Of a stretch of DNA of 64,000 bases, positions 26,001 to 34,324 are shown in pieces; position 1 is the stretch's first letter, and each line of letters begins with the position of its first letter. The notes beneath the pieces are model-generated. The model had not been told where the DNA came from and made no database searches. It saw nothing but the letters and a program-made list of their open reading frames with translations. The DNA lies in contig NZ_JAPEMV010000006.1 of NCBI RefSeq assembly GCF_026342355.1, forward strand, positions 310,001 through 374,000, in the 5' to 3' direction. The DNA is from Streptomyces sp. NBC_00249. GTDB lineage: Bacteria; Actinomycetota; Actinomycetes; Streptomycetales; Streptomycetaceae. A program made the translations under genes and the position numbers.

Positions 26001-29000
26001 CGGGGAGGCTGTTGCCGTTGATTCCGCCCGCCAGGACGAAGTCCAGTTCGCCGCTGTGCAGGTAGCGGGCCGCCGTGGAGAAGGCGGACAGCGCCGATCC
26101 GAGGCCCGCGTCGACCGTGATGTTCGGGCCGTGCAGGTCGAAGTAGTTGGCGACCCGGGCTGAGATGACGTTCGGCATCATGCCGGGGAACGAGTCCTCG
26201 TTGGACGGGGGCGTCATCGAACGCACCCGCTCGCGGAGCCGGTCCACCACGGCGGTGAGCCCCGGCTCGGCGGCGAGGGAGGGGTCGGCCCGCAGGCCGC
26301 GCTCGATGTCGTCGAGGTAGCAGCGGTTGGCGTACAGCATGGCGGCCCTGGTCGGGCCCATGTGTCCGACGACGACGCCGGTGCGCTCCGCCTTGGCGTC
26401 CCAGAACTCGGAGAGCTGGCCCCGGAGTTCGTGCGCACAGGAGATGATCATCAGCTGGCAGCGGTCGATGGTGCGGACCGTGGCGGGAGGCATGCGCACC
26501 TCCTGGAACGAGGGCGCCGGGTAGGTGTCGCCGAAGCCCGCGTCGATGGTGCGGGCGCCGTCCAGCCACTCCTGGACGTCCTGCCGGCCGGAGGTACCGG
26601 GCAGCTTGGCCGACCAGCCGACCACGGCGATCCGCTCGGCGGGCGCGGCCTGGACGCGGGTGGCACCCTTCGCGGGCTCGGTACGCTCGGCGTTTCCGGC
26701 CTGCTCCGAGACGATCAGGTGGGCGTTGGTGCCGCCGAACCCGAAGCCGGAGACCGCGGCGGTGCGGCGGCTGCCTTCCCGCGGCTCCCAGGGGCGCGAC
26801 TCGCTGGAGATCTCCAGCTTCGTCGAGCCCATCTCGAACAGCTCGGGGGCCGAGCGGTACCGGTACTGGCCGGGGATGGTCTGCTCCTGGATGGCCAGGA
26901 TCGATTCGATCAGCGAGACCACGCCGGCCGCCCAACCGGTGTGCCCGATCAGCGACTTGTTGGAGGTGACGACGGCCGCGCGGTCCTGCCCGTAGTGCCC
27001 GCGCAGGGTGGTGAACTCGGCGAGGTCACCGGCCGGGGTCCCGGTGGCGTGGGCGTTGACCCAGTCGACGTCGGCGCCGGTGAGGCCGCCCGCCGTCAGG
27101 GCGCGGCGCACCGCGAGGTCCTGGCCGGCGGAGCTGGGCGCGTAGATCGCCTTGCCCTTGCCGTCGGAGGAGGAGCCGAAGGCCCGCAGCACGCCGAGGA
27201 TCCGGTCGCCGTCCGCCTTGGCCCGGCTGAGGCGCTTGAGCACCACGACCCCGGCTCCGTCGGCGAAGATCACGCCGTCCGCCTCGGCGTCGAGCGACTG
27301 CACCGATCCGCGCTTCGAGAGGCCCTTCAGCTTGGAGAAGAGCACCGTCCCGCGCGGGGCGAGGGCGAAGGCGCCGCCCGCGACCGCGATGTCGTACTGG
27401 CCCGAGAGCAGGCCCTTGACGCCGATGTCGATGGCGTAGAGCGAGGAGGAGCAGGCGGTGTCGACCATCTGCACGGGGGTGTCGGCCGGCAGTACTCCGG
27501 CCATGGCCTCCTGGCCCACCTGGTGCGGCAGGAAGCGCGGGGCGTCGGCCTGCCCCCGGTGGTAGCGGGCCGACAGGGCGCGGTCCACGCCCGACAGCAG
27601 CCGGTCGCGTTCCGGGCCGGCGAGGTCGAGCTCGGTGGTGATCTCGCCGATGAGGTGGTTGGAGGCGGCGAGGACGCCAGCCTCCTCCAGGTGCTGGCTG
27701 CCGTCGGCGGTGTAGCCGACGTGGAAGGAGTGCCGGTCGGCCGGGTCGCGGTGCACGCCGTCCAGGGCCTGGACGAGGGAGTGCCGCAGCCAGAGCGTGG
27801 TCAGCTCGGTGTCGTCCGGGGAGGCGCTCAGCCCTTCGAGGGCGGTGGGCTCGGGCCGGAAGTCCGTGATGAAGACGCAGGTGTCCTGGTAGGACTTGTC
27901 CTCGTCGGCCTGGTCGGGCGAGGAGAAGGCGGCCCGCTCCCAGCGGTCCTCCGGTACCTCGATGAACAGTTCGGCGCCGGTGGTGCGCAACTGCCAGAGC
28001 TCGGCGGGGCTGTTGGCCCCGCTGACGGCCAGGCCCATGCCGACGACGGCGATCTCGTCGTCCGCGTCGTCGACCTCGTCCGGAGCGGCCGCAGCGGCGG
28101 CGGCCGCGGGCTCGGGGGCCGGCTCGGGAGCGGGAGCGGGCGCGGCCTCGGTCGCCGGCTCGGGCTCCGCCGCGCTCTCGGCACCCGGTGCGTCGACGTC
28201 CCGTACGGCCTTCAGTACGCCTCCGGGCTCGGTCCGCAGGGCCGGCTGCGGCTGGGCCTGCGGCTCGGGGGCGGCGGCCACGGAGTCGGCCGCGGGCGGG
28301 GTCGTGACCGGGGTCATGACCGGGGTCATGGCCTGGCCGGCCCTGGCCGGTGCCAGCAGGGTGGACCCGAGGGTGAGCCCGCCGTCGGCCAGGATGACCT
28401 GGCCGGTGATCCAGCTGGACTCGTCGGAGGCCAGGAACGCGACGAGGCGGGCGAACTCCTGCGCCGTCCCGAGGCGGCCCAGCGGGGTCCCGTCGATCAC
28501 GGCCTGCTGCATGGCGGCGGCGTCGGGGAACTTGTCGGCCACCTCGCTGGTCAGCATGGCCGCCGAGGCGATGTTGACCCGGATGTTCTGCGGGGCGAAC
28601 TCCACCGCCAGGTAGCGGGCGGCGGCCTCGGCGGCCGCCTTCGCCGGAGCGCAGGCGAGGTAGTTGGCCATCACCATCTGCGACGCTCCGAGCGCCGAGA
28701 CCGTGACGATGGAACCGCCGCCGGAGCGGGCCATCAGCGGCGCCGCCGCCCTGGCGCAGCGCAGGCCGCCCTTGAGGTTGGTCTCCAGCGCCCGGTCGAT
28801 GTCGGCGTCGGTGGTCTCGTCCACGGGCACCAGCGCGCCGTCGGCCGCGTTGTTGACCAGGATGTCGAGCCGGCCGATCTTCTGCTCGATCTCCGCGAAC
28901 ATCCGCGTGACCTGCTCGGGGCGGGCCACGGAGGCCCGGAAGATGTCCACGGTGGCGCCCAGGGCCCGCAGTTCGTCGCGGGTCCGCTTGGCCTGCTCGT

Positions 29001-29172
29001 GGGAGTGGAAGTAGTTGATCAGTACGTGCGCGCCGCGCTCGGCGAGCGTGGTGGCGACGGCCTTTCCGACGTTGCGGGCTCCACCGGTGACGAGTGCCAC
29101 CTTGCCCGTGAGGTCGGCCGCCGCGCCGGTGCCGCGGGGGCGGTCCCGGCCGGTCGTGTGGTCGTTGGTCAT
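23008..29172 (-). CDS. Type I PKS subunit: FabL-like ER, KS, CLF-like KS, KR, DH
   Basis: 2054 residues. Residues 20-275 are an SDR with GGARNVGK and a Tyr-x6-Lys pair (Y171, K178), the spacing of enoyl-ACP reductases of the FabI/FabL type. An Ala/Pro/Glu linker leads to an intact KS (about 372-825; Cys574 in DTACSSSL, His708, His744). A second KS-like domain starts at about 845 and has Leu in place of the Cys (DAGLGSAL), like chain-length factors. KR starts at about 1430 (LALGGARGITAE). DH lies at about 1770, with His intact in HLVRGVPTLP. The order resembles PUFA and heterocyst-glycolipid synthases. Confidence 0.88.
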   Translation of the reverse strand: MTNDHTTGRDRPRGTGAAADLTGKVALVTGGARNVGKAVATTLAERGAHVLINYFHSHEQAKRTRDELRALGATVDIFRASVARPEQVTRMFAEIEQKIGRLDILVNNAADGALVPVDETTDADIDRALETNLKGGLRCARAAAPLMARSGGGSIVTVSALGASQMVMANYLACAPAKAAAEAAARYLAVEFAPQNIRVNIASAAMLTSEVADKFPDAAAMQQAVIDGTPLGRLGTAQEFARLVAFLASDESSWITGQVILADGGLTLGSTLLAPARAGQAMTPVMTPVTTPPAADSVAAAPEPQAQPQPALRTEPGGVLKAVRDVDAPGAESAAEPEPATEAAPAPAPEPAPEPAAAAAAAAPDEVDDADDEIAVVGMGLAVSGANSPAELWQLRTTGAELFIEVPEDRWERAAFSSPDQADEDKSYQDTCVFITDFRPEPTALEGLSASPDDTELTTLWLRHSLVQALDGVHRDPADRHSFHVGYTADGSQHLEEAGVLAASNHLIGEITTELDLAGPERDRLLSGVDRALSARYHRGQADAPRFLPHQVGQEAMAGVLPADTPVQMVDTACSSSLYAIDIGVKGLLSGQYDIAVAGGAFALAPRGTVLFSKLKGLSKRGSVQSLDAEADGVIFADGAGVVVLKRLSRAKADGDRILGVLRAFGSSSDGKGKAIYAPSSAGQDLAVRRALTAGGLTGADVDWVNAHATGTPAGDLAEFTTLRGHYGQDRAAVVTSNKSLIGHTGWAAGVVSLIESILAIQEQTIPGQYRYRSAPELFEMGSTKLEISSESRPWEPREGSRRTAAVSGFGFGGTNAHLIVSEQAGNAERTEPAKGATRVQAAPAERIAVVGWSAKLPGTSGRQDVQEWLDGARTIDAGFGDTYPAPSFQEVRMPPATVRTIDRCQLMIISCAHELRGQLSEFWDAKAERTGVVVGHMGPTRAAMLYANRCYLDDIERGLRADPSLAAEPGLTAVVDRLRERVRSMTPPSNEDSFPGMMPNVISARVANYFDLHGPNITVDAGLGSALSAFSTAARYLHSGELDFVLAGGINGNSLPEYRPLLGEVFGGRTVEPAEGAFLFGLTTESKAREAGLEVLAFVDELTPGARPAEEATELECGAEGEYSRYLGAAGGLALLRALQRPGAPTVIRCRESAADVAPGLVVTAPGQPAAASTETPEHTAARPPQLVHRYATTLRPEPAHTASAGSAAATSARTAADFLPAGAVVLTDDPELVARIAPPAAAITVLSTARPAAPRPGWHHLPEVTPDAVREVLASLPGPVRDLRVVADLTASVPAEEALTGAAEGITALHDLTFLAVQQRYEDLGAAMSSVVFLLLGAMPGGIAHPLAGLFTGLAKCVSLELADADSYAFLAATSDPQAGARLAALEADAVRTFPVVYHDGTRRLVPALQEAPAPQDPAGPGPAPLGRDSVVLALGGARGITAELLTALAERYGSRIYALGSNALDTYPPETFEGSDEEFAATRSAYISARLRAGGGTVADISRQFDRMSDARTARRNLDRMARHSGEGRVSYLTCDARDEASVRAAVDAVVAEHGRIDLVINAPGLNRSAMIRDKDFGEFRRIRDLKVAAHRNLHRALAGRAPRMWCDFGSLLGFFGQRGESDYASGNDYLATAAGYAAATTGTAEFVIGWTLWDEVGMGANELTRAYFKRAGSYSHMPVEEGVRHFLAELAAPRGTASVVHLGEAERATVEQFYPGYLDARPASGPQRGRFYLRRELPQPPADTARADGATAVFECAFDLDSDGYLEHHLVRGVPTLPGTFVTELASEAALHLVPEGVVVALEDVRFHHFLQVHREIPQGPKRITATVAGQVGDLTTVEVEVSYDVVSPTGVKLVSGRPHFTARVLVSNAFPDAPLWQPWEDSEDVPVPDPYHADGAPVRLTGPFMATTGTRSGPRGARSVFRAELDPAEPAWSSFLVPTVLLDAMARTGVLAPVDGLIPVAAPLSIRRVDLYQQANDRELTAQHGELDLYVVNPGFVEGRPEGNRFVAVAPGGRVVAQMKDLTATVIGYLDPATGVVHGPGALAEAVSS

Positions 29173-31073
29173 GCGGCGACACCTGTCGAGGGGAGGGCGC
29201 GGAGTTCGTCCGCGATCAGGGTGACGATCTTGTCGAGGGTTCCGTAGTCGGCCAGCCGGAAGTCGCTCGCCCGGGCCGGAAGCCCGTAGTGCCGCGACGC
29301 ACGCGCCAGCAACTCCACCTGCTTCACCGAATCCACACCCAACTCGGCCTCCAACAGCGCCTCGGGCGTGAACACCTCCTCCGGGTACTCCAGCGCCTCG
29401 GCGTAGATACCGCGCACCACCGAGAGCAGCTCCTCGCGGGCCGGCTGGACGGCGGCCGACTGCCGCAGGGTGCTGACGGGGGCGGAGGCGGCGGGGGCCG
29501 GGGCCGGGGCCGGGGTCTCGGCGGGCTCCGGCTGGACGGCGCGGAGTTCGTCCGCGATCAGGGTGACGATCTTGTCGAGGGTTCCGTAGTCGGCCAGCCG
29601 GAAGTCGCTCGCCCGGGCCGGAAGCCCGTAGTGCCGCGACGCACGCGCCAGCAACTCCACCTGCTTCACCGAATCCACACCCAACTCGGCCTCCAACAGC
29701 GCCTCGGGCGTGAACACCTCCTCCGGGTACTCCAGCGCCTCGGCGTAGATACCGCGCACCACCGAGAGCAGCTCCTCGCGGGCGGGGACCGCACGCGCCT
29801 CGGTGGCGGGCGCGGGCGCCGCGGGCGCCGCGGGCGCGGCCGGGGCGTCGGAGGTGCGGGGAGCCTCGGGGGCGGAGTGGCCCGCGTCGAGGAACTCGCG
29901 CAGACGGCCGGCCGCGACCTCGGTCAGCTCGGCGCGGTGGGCGTTCCAGAACGCCTCGAACACGTCCTGCGGCGCGTCGGGCACCAGGTGCAGGCGTACC
30001 GACCGGAGCCCGTCCTCGGCGCCCGTACCGGCCGTCCCGAGCTGGTCGAGCGTGGCGGTGAGCTGGAGCGAGCCGCCCTGCCCGGTGGCGAGGGTGGCGA
30101 GTGCGGCGGTCCGGCTGCCGTGGGCCTCGTCGAGCGGCCGGGACACCTTCGACACCAGCGAGGTCAGCACGGCACGGCCGCCCGCCTCCACGAAGGTCCG
30201 GTGGCCGCTCGCGTGCAGTTCCCGCACGGCGGCGGAGAACCGTACGGGCCGAGTGAGGTGCTCGGCGAGGAGCGCGGCGAGCGGCTCCCGCGGCTCGTAG
30301 AAGCGCTCCAGGATCGGCGAGTACACGGGGACGGTCAGCGGCCGCTGGTCGAGCCCGCCCACGAAGGCGGCGAAGGCGGGGGCGACGTCGGCCAGCGCGG
30401 GGTTGTGGAAGGCGAAGGCGGAGTCGAGCTTCAGGGAGCTGATCCGCAGCTGGTCGGCGATGGCCTTGACGCTCGCCACCACTTCGTACGGTCCGCTGAG
30501 CACGGTCTGCGTGTCGTGGTTCTCGGTGGCGACGGACAGCAGCGGGTGGCCGATCAGGCCCACCAGGTGGCGGGCCCGGTCCGGGTCGGCGGCCAGCGCC
30601 ACCATGGCGCCCCCGCCCTCGCCCTCCCCGTCGCCCTCGCGTTCGGCGATGACCATGATCCGGCGGGCGACGATGCGTGCGCCGTCCTCGACCGAGAAGG
30701 CGCCGGCCGCCACCAGTGCGGTGATCTCGCCCAGGCTGTGCCCGGCCAGCACGGCGGGACGCAGTCCGCCGTCCTCCAGGATCCGGTACGCGGCCAGGCT
30801 CGCCCCGTAGATGGCCAGCTGCGACACCCAGGGCTCGTCCGCGAGGAGCTTGGGGAGTTCGACGTCCGAGGCCTCGAGGAGGAGCGGGGAGATGCGGCGC
30901 GAGAACAGCTCGTCCGCGACGGTGTCGACACGGTCGAGGACGGCCCGCACCTGCGGGTGGCGGGCGTGGGCGAGGCGCAGCGCGGCGCCGTCGAAGCCGC
31001 CCTGGCCGGGGAAGAGGACGACCGGACCGGTGCCGGTGGCGAGGTCGGTCGTGGTGTCCGTGGATGTACTCAT
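29169..31073 (-). CDS. Type I PKS subunit: acyltransferase with two tandem ACPs
   Basis: 634 residues. The AT domain opens LFPGQGG, has nucleophile Ser113 in GHSLGE and AFAFH at about 205, a malonyl-type signature. After an Ala/Pro linker come two ACPs with attachment Ser at about 469 and 583 in LGVDSVKQVELLARA, the DS(V/I)K context seen in PUFA-synthase ACPs. The two ACPs are identical in protein and DNA. The ATG at 31073 has GGAGA seven bases upstream; the longer reading is unsupported. The stop overlaps the next PKS start (ATGA), so the three PKS genes are translationally coupled. Confidence 0.92.
   Translation of the reverse strand: MSTSTDTTTDLATGTGPVVLFPGQGGFDGAALRLAHARHPQVRAVLDRVDTVADELFSRRISPLLLEASDVELPKLLADEPWVSQLAIYGASLAAYRILEDGGLRPAVLAGHSLGEITALVAAGAFSVEDGARIVARRIMVIAEREGDGEGEGGGAMVALAADPDRARHLVGLIGHPLLSVATENHDTQTVLSGPYEVVASVKAIADQLRISSLKLDSAFAFHNPALADVAPAFAAFVGGLDQRPLTVPVYSPILERFYEPREPLAALLAEHLTRPVRFSAAVRELHASGHRTFVEAGGRAVLTSLVSKVSRPLDEAHGSRTAALATLATGQGGSLQLTATLDQLGTAGTGAEDGLRSVRLHLVPDAPQDVFEAFWNAHRAELTEVAAGRLREFLDAGHSAPEAPRTSDAPAAPAAPAAPAPATEARAVPAREELLSVVRGIYAEALEYPEEVFTPEALLEAELGVDSVKQVELLARASRHYGLPARASDFRLADYGTLDKIVTLIADELRAVQPEPAETPAPAPAPAASAPVSTLRQSAAVQPAREELLSVVRGIYAEALEYPEEVFTPEALLEAELGVDSVKQVELLARASRHYGLPARASDFRLADYGTLDKIVTLIADELRALPSTGVAA
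29196..29442. repeat. 247-bp perfect direct repeat, copy 1 (ACP2 coding)
   Basis: Identical base for base to 29538-29784, offset 342. It covers the whole ACP domain. Lack of even silent changes implies very recent duplication or ongoing gene conversion. Confidence 0.95.
29538..29784. repeat. 247-bp perfect direct repeat, copy 2 (ACP1 coding)
   Basis: Partner of the repeat at 29196-29442; the Pro/Ala-rich linker between the copies is unique sequence. Confidence 0.95.
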
Positions 31074-31294
31074 CAGAGAATCTCCATGAAGGGTCGTGCG
31101 GCGTGTAGGGGTTCGGCCCACGGGGGCACGCCCGGCGCGCGGATGGCGTGCGGGCGGCGTGAACCGCCGTGGCACGCGGCGCTGCCGTACGAGCTGCCGT
31201 ACGCGTCGGCGTACGCGGCTTCGGACCTCGTCGTCCGTGTCCGCTCGGCCGTGGGCCGGAAGGTGGCCGGGCCTGGGCCCTGTCGCCGGGTGGT

Positions 31295-32692
31295 TCAGGC
31301 GGTCGACGCGGGCGCCGGCCGGGTGCCGGACGCGCCGGGCACGGGGCTACGGAGCAGCAGCTCGCCCATCGGGCCGATCTTCGCGGCGATGAGCCGGTCG
31401 GCGGTGCCCGACGCCCAGGCCGGGCGGCCGGGTACTCCGTCGATCAGCCAGCGGACCAGGCGGGACTTCCACGGCACGTCGGGGCCGGAGCCCAGATGAC
31501 CGAACAGCTCGCGGAAGTTGCCCCGCGTGTAGAACTGGTCCGGGGGCACGATGGTCGCGAAGAGGCCGATCATGTCCTGGCCGTGCCGGGGGCTGCGGCT
31601 CATCGCCGCGATCAGCGCGCGCTCCTCGGGCGAGTGGTCGGCGACCTTGGCGTAGTCGCGGGTGTAGTCGTAGTGGTCGCCGATCAGCTTGTCGCGGCGG
31701 GCCGTGTAGTCGGCCATCGCCTCCGCCATGGGGCGGTCGGACAGGCCGTCGGTGATGGCGTCGGCGAGCAGCTCGGCTCCGAGCAGCGCGTGGGTGATCC
31801 CGGACGCGGTGATGGGATCGCGGGTGGCGCCCGCGTCTCCGACGAGTGCCCAGCCGGGCCCGTGGGAGGTGCGCAGGAAATTGGGGACCGCGCCGGTGAG
31901 CCAGCGGTCGCCGCGGCGGGCTCGCAGCAGGCGTTCGGCGAATTCCGGATCGGCATCGGCGAAGGCGTCGATGACGAGCCGGTCGGTCTGATCGGGATCC
32001 CCCGAGGGAAACGTTTCAGCAGGCCAGGCGACACCGACGATGGAAAGCCCGTCGTGGGTCGGCCAGCTGAAGGGATGGCGCCGGCTCTTCCGGTACGTAC
32101 GGACCAGCGGTTCCTGTTCGAGCCCTTCCCAGTACGTCCAGGAACTCTTGCTCAGAACCGGGTCGTCGCGGTATTTCTCCGCGCCGGCCAACTGCGCGAC
32201 CCGGGAATTCTTTCCGTCCGCGCCGACCACGATCGTGGCCTTCTCGGAAATCTTTCCTGAACTCTTGGAAACACCGCTCACACCGACGACGGTGCCGTTC
32301 TCGCGCAGCAGTTCCTGGACCGATATGCCTTCCCTGAGTTCGGCGCCGGCTTCGACGGCCGCCTCCGCCAGTGCCTGGTCCAGGCTGATCCGGGGCGGGG
32401 AGAGGGCGTAGCCCACCCCCTCCACGGCGGGCAGCGGTGCGACGAGCCGCACCGAACCGCTCTGCAGGGAGTAGTGGGTGATCTCGGGAATGGTGTGGGC
32501 CTTCAGCCGGTCGAGCACGCCCCAGCGGCGCAGTCGCAGGACTCCCGGCGGATGGATCAGATTGGTGGACGAACTGGTGGGACTCGGAAAGGTGATCCGG
32601 TCCACGAGCAGGACCCGGTATCCGCGTCCGGCGAGTATCAGCGCCGTCGCGGAACCGGAGATCCTCGCTCCCACAATGATGACGTCGTACAT
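31295..32692 (-). CDS. FAD-dependent oxidoreductase/monooxygenase
   Basis: 465 residues with an N-terminal FAD Rossmann motif (VIIVGARISGSATA, where the third Gly position is Ser-preceded as in geranylgeranyl-reductase and halogenase relatives). It also has VVGADGKNSRVA and the second FAD motif LVGDAGATRDPITASGITHAL. This is the aromatic-hydroxylase-type flavoprotein layout, without a halogenase WxWxIP motif. The start is ATG 32692 with a GGGGGAG stretch just before it; GTG 32716 is the alternative. It lies 221 bases before the PKS start on the same strand and probably oxidises the polyketide. Confidence 0.85.
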   Translation of the reverse strand: MYDVIIVGARISGSATALILAGRGYRVLLVDRITFPSPTSSSTNLIHPPGVLRLRRWGVLDRLKAHTIPEITHYSLQSGSVRLVAPLPAVEGVGYALSPPRISLDQALAEAAVEAGAELREGISVQELLRENGTVVGVSGVSKSSGKISEKATIVVGADGKNSRVAQLAGAEKYRDDPVLSKSSWTYWEGLEQEPLVRTYRKSRRHPFSWPTHDGLSIVGVAWPAETFPSGDPDQTDRLVIDAFADADPEFAERLLRARRGDRWLTGAVPNFLRTSHGPGWALVGDAGATRDPITASGITHALLGAELLADAITDGLSDRPMAEAMADYTARRDKLIGDHYDYTRDYAKVADHSPEERALIAAMSRSPRHGQDMIGLFATIVPPDQFYTRGNFRELFGHLGSGPDVPWKSRLVRWLIDGVPGRPAWASGTADRLIAAKIGPMGELLLRSPVPGASGTRPAPASTA

Positions 32693-32884
32693 GCTCCCCC
32701 GTATCGGTCGTTCCACTCAGAACTTCTTTAGTCCCCGTCCTCACGGCGCGGTGGGCGAGTTCCGCTCCAGCGGCGCCCTACCGATACTCGAGATTACTCA
32801 GGGGGCGTGTGGGATCCGGCCGTCCGCGCATCAACGTGCCATCTTGCTGCGGCATTGGCAGGTTGATGCCAGGGCCACGGAAAA

Positions 32885-32924
32885 GGGCCCTCTCCGCTGC
32901 GGATTTCCGCAGCGGAGAGGGCCC
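32885..32924 (-). terminator. Strong intrinsic terminator after the LuxR-type regulator
   Basis: Perfect 18-bp arms (32885-32902, 32907-32924) with a 4-base loop. On the minus strand the stem is followed by TTTT, so it ends the transcript of the regulator at 32957-33730 and isolates it from the flavoprotein and PKS genes. Confidence 0.85.
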
Positions 32925-32956
32925 GGTGGACGGGGTGGTACGGGGCTGGTTCCTGC

Positions 32957-33730
32957 CTACTCGGTGGCGTCTATGAGACCGAGCTGAGCCGCCCGGACCC
33001 CCGCCTGGAAACGTGACGTCGCGTCCAGCCGCGTCATGAGCGAGGCGATGTGGCGGCGGTAGGTGCGCAGCGACAACCCCAGGTCACGGGCCGCCTTCTC
33101 GTCGGTGTGCCCCTGGCTGAGGGTGCGCAGGACGCGCAGCACGTTCTCGTCGTCGGCCCAGTTGCCGCAGACCGAGGCCAGGTCGACGGCGCCGTCCCAC
33201 ACGGCGCTGTGCAGCACCGACATCGCCCTGGCGGTGTCCAGGTCCCGTACCACAGCCAGTCCCTGGTTCCGGCCACCGGCGCAGTCGACGAGCGCGAGGC
33301 TGCCGTCGAAGACGGTCGTGGTGGGGAGTTTGTGCGGTGAGAGACGGATGTCGGCACCGCGGCGGGCCAGTTCACACAGGTGTGTGAGGGCTTCGTCGTC
33401 GCCGAGCAGCCGGCTCGGCAGGATCATGCGGATCTCGCTGCCCCGGGCGAGCAGCTGGGTGTGCAGCTTGTTCAGCAGGAGATCGTCGAACTCGTGGGGA
33501 CCCGCGGCGTAGCTGGACTGGGCGAGGACACCGCGGTGGCCCGCCTGGAGGACGATGCGGGCGGCCACCGCCTCGTCGGTCTCCTCCTGGTCGCGGGCCG
33601 CCGCGGGCTGCGCCGCGGCGGTCCGCTCCCGCAGTCTGCCCGCCATCTCCGCGAGCTGCTGCGCCTGGTCGCGCAGGTCGTCGAGCGTGGGGTTGTGGAG
33701 ATCCGTCATCGGCTCTGCCGTGACGCTCAT
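32957..33730 (-). CDS. LuxR-type HTH regulator with a TrmB/PLD-like sensor region
   Basis: 257 residues. An N-terminal helical region (residues 8-40) is followed by a middle domain with AARIVLQAGHRGVLAQ, then SEIRMILPSRLLG and FDGSLALVDC, as in the phospholipase-D-like sensor of a Streptomyces group of regulators. The C-terminal LuxR-like HTH reads LSQGHTDEKAARDLGLSLRTYRRHIASLMTRL. It borders the PKS cluster and has its own terminator. It is the likely pathway regulator, activator or repressor unknown. Confidence 0.88.
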   Translation of the reverse strand: MSVTAEPMTDLHNPTLDDLRDQAQQLAEMAGRLRERTAAAQPAAARDQEETDEAVAARIVLQAGHRGVLAQSSYAAGPHEFDDLLLNKLHTQLLARGSEIRMILPSRLLGDDEALTHLCELARRGADIRLSPHKLPTTTVFDGSLALVDCAGGRNQGLAVVRDLDTARAMSVLHSAVWDGAVDLASVCGNWADDENVLRVLRTLSQGHTDEKAARDLGLSLRTYRRHIASLMTRLDATSRFQAGVRAAQLGLIDATE

Positions 33731-33809
33731 GACTGCTCCTCCGTGTCATGGCCGCGAGTCGAACGGCCAGTGGATCGGACGGGGCCGGGGAAGGCGGGCG
33801 GTCCGCCGC

Positions 33810-34139
33810 TCACCCGGCCGCCGGTACGTCGGCGAGTGCCCGCGGGACACGGGCCGTCGAGTCGGCGCCGACGCCGCTCGCCCCCGTGCCGGGCGTCCGG
33901 ACCCGTCCGAGTCCTTGTTCACGTGCTCTGGTGGACCGCTTCGTACCGGTCCCGGGAGTGTCGAGCGCGACTCCAGTGGCGCGGAAGACACTGTCGGACG
34001 ACGGGCCGGTCTTGCGGATCAGGCCGGCCCGTCGTCGACCTCCGCCGGTGGCCGCGGCGAGCGGTCCGAGATGGTTCGCGTTGCTCGTGGTACGTGATGC
34101 GATGGCGCGCAACCGGCAGTGAGCGGTCAGGACATCCAT
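33810..34139 (-). CDS. Possible small protein upstream of the LuxR-type regulator
   Basis: A 109-codon frame starts with an ATG four bases after an AAAGGGGGG stretch. The product is basic and Gly/Thr/Arg-rich without recognisable domains or signal peptide. It follows the 47-codon frame at 34181-34324 by 41 bases and precedes the regulator by 79. Codon use is only moderately GC3-rich, so coding status is doubtful. Confidence 0.3.
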   Translation of the reverse strand: MDVLTAHCRLRAIASRTTSNANHLGPLAAATGGGRRRAGLIRKTGPSSDSVFRATGVALDTPGTGTKRSTRAREQGLGRVRTPGTGASGVGADSTARVPRALADVPAAG

Positions 34140-34180
34140 CGATCCCCCCTTTGCTCTGTCGTGCCCTCGGGCCGGGGTGG

Positions 34181-34324
34181 TCAGCGCCTGCCCGGCGATC
34201 GCTCCGGCGGTACGCGGCGGCTGTCGCCGCGCGGGTCACCGGAGACCGGACCCTGTACCGGATCCCCTGCGGACTCCACGGCCGGCCTCGCCGCCGGCTC
34301 CCTGGAACGGATGAGCTTCTTCAT
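34181..34324 (-). CDS. Possible 47-residue peptide gene
   Basis: ATG with GGAGG nine bases upstream. The product starts MKKLIRSREPAARPAVESAG and is rich in Arg, Pro and Gly, without Cys and without a membrane segment. It heads a possible operon leading into the LuxR-type regulator. It could be a small regulatory or leader peptide. No homologue is recognised. Confidence 0.35.
   Translation of the reverse strand: MKKLIRSREPAARPAVESAGDPVQGPVSGDPRGDSRRVPPERSPGRR

Noticed and set aside
23044..29247. Very long plus-strand frames (about 1000 codons each) opposite the PKS
   Set aside because: Shadow frames of the PKS gene; low-complexity Gly/Arg/Val composition, no ribosome site, no recognisable family.
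16397..33730. TTA codons as a sign of bldA control in the PKS cluster
   Set aside because: TTA occurrences checked by eye were out of frame; none was confirmed in a coding frame.
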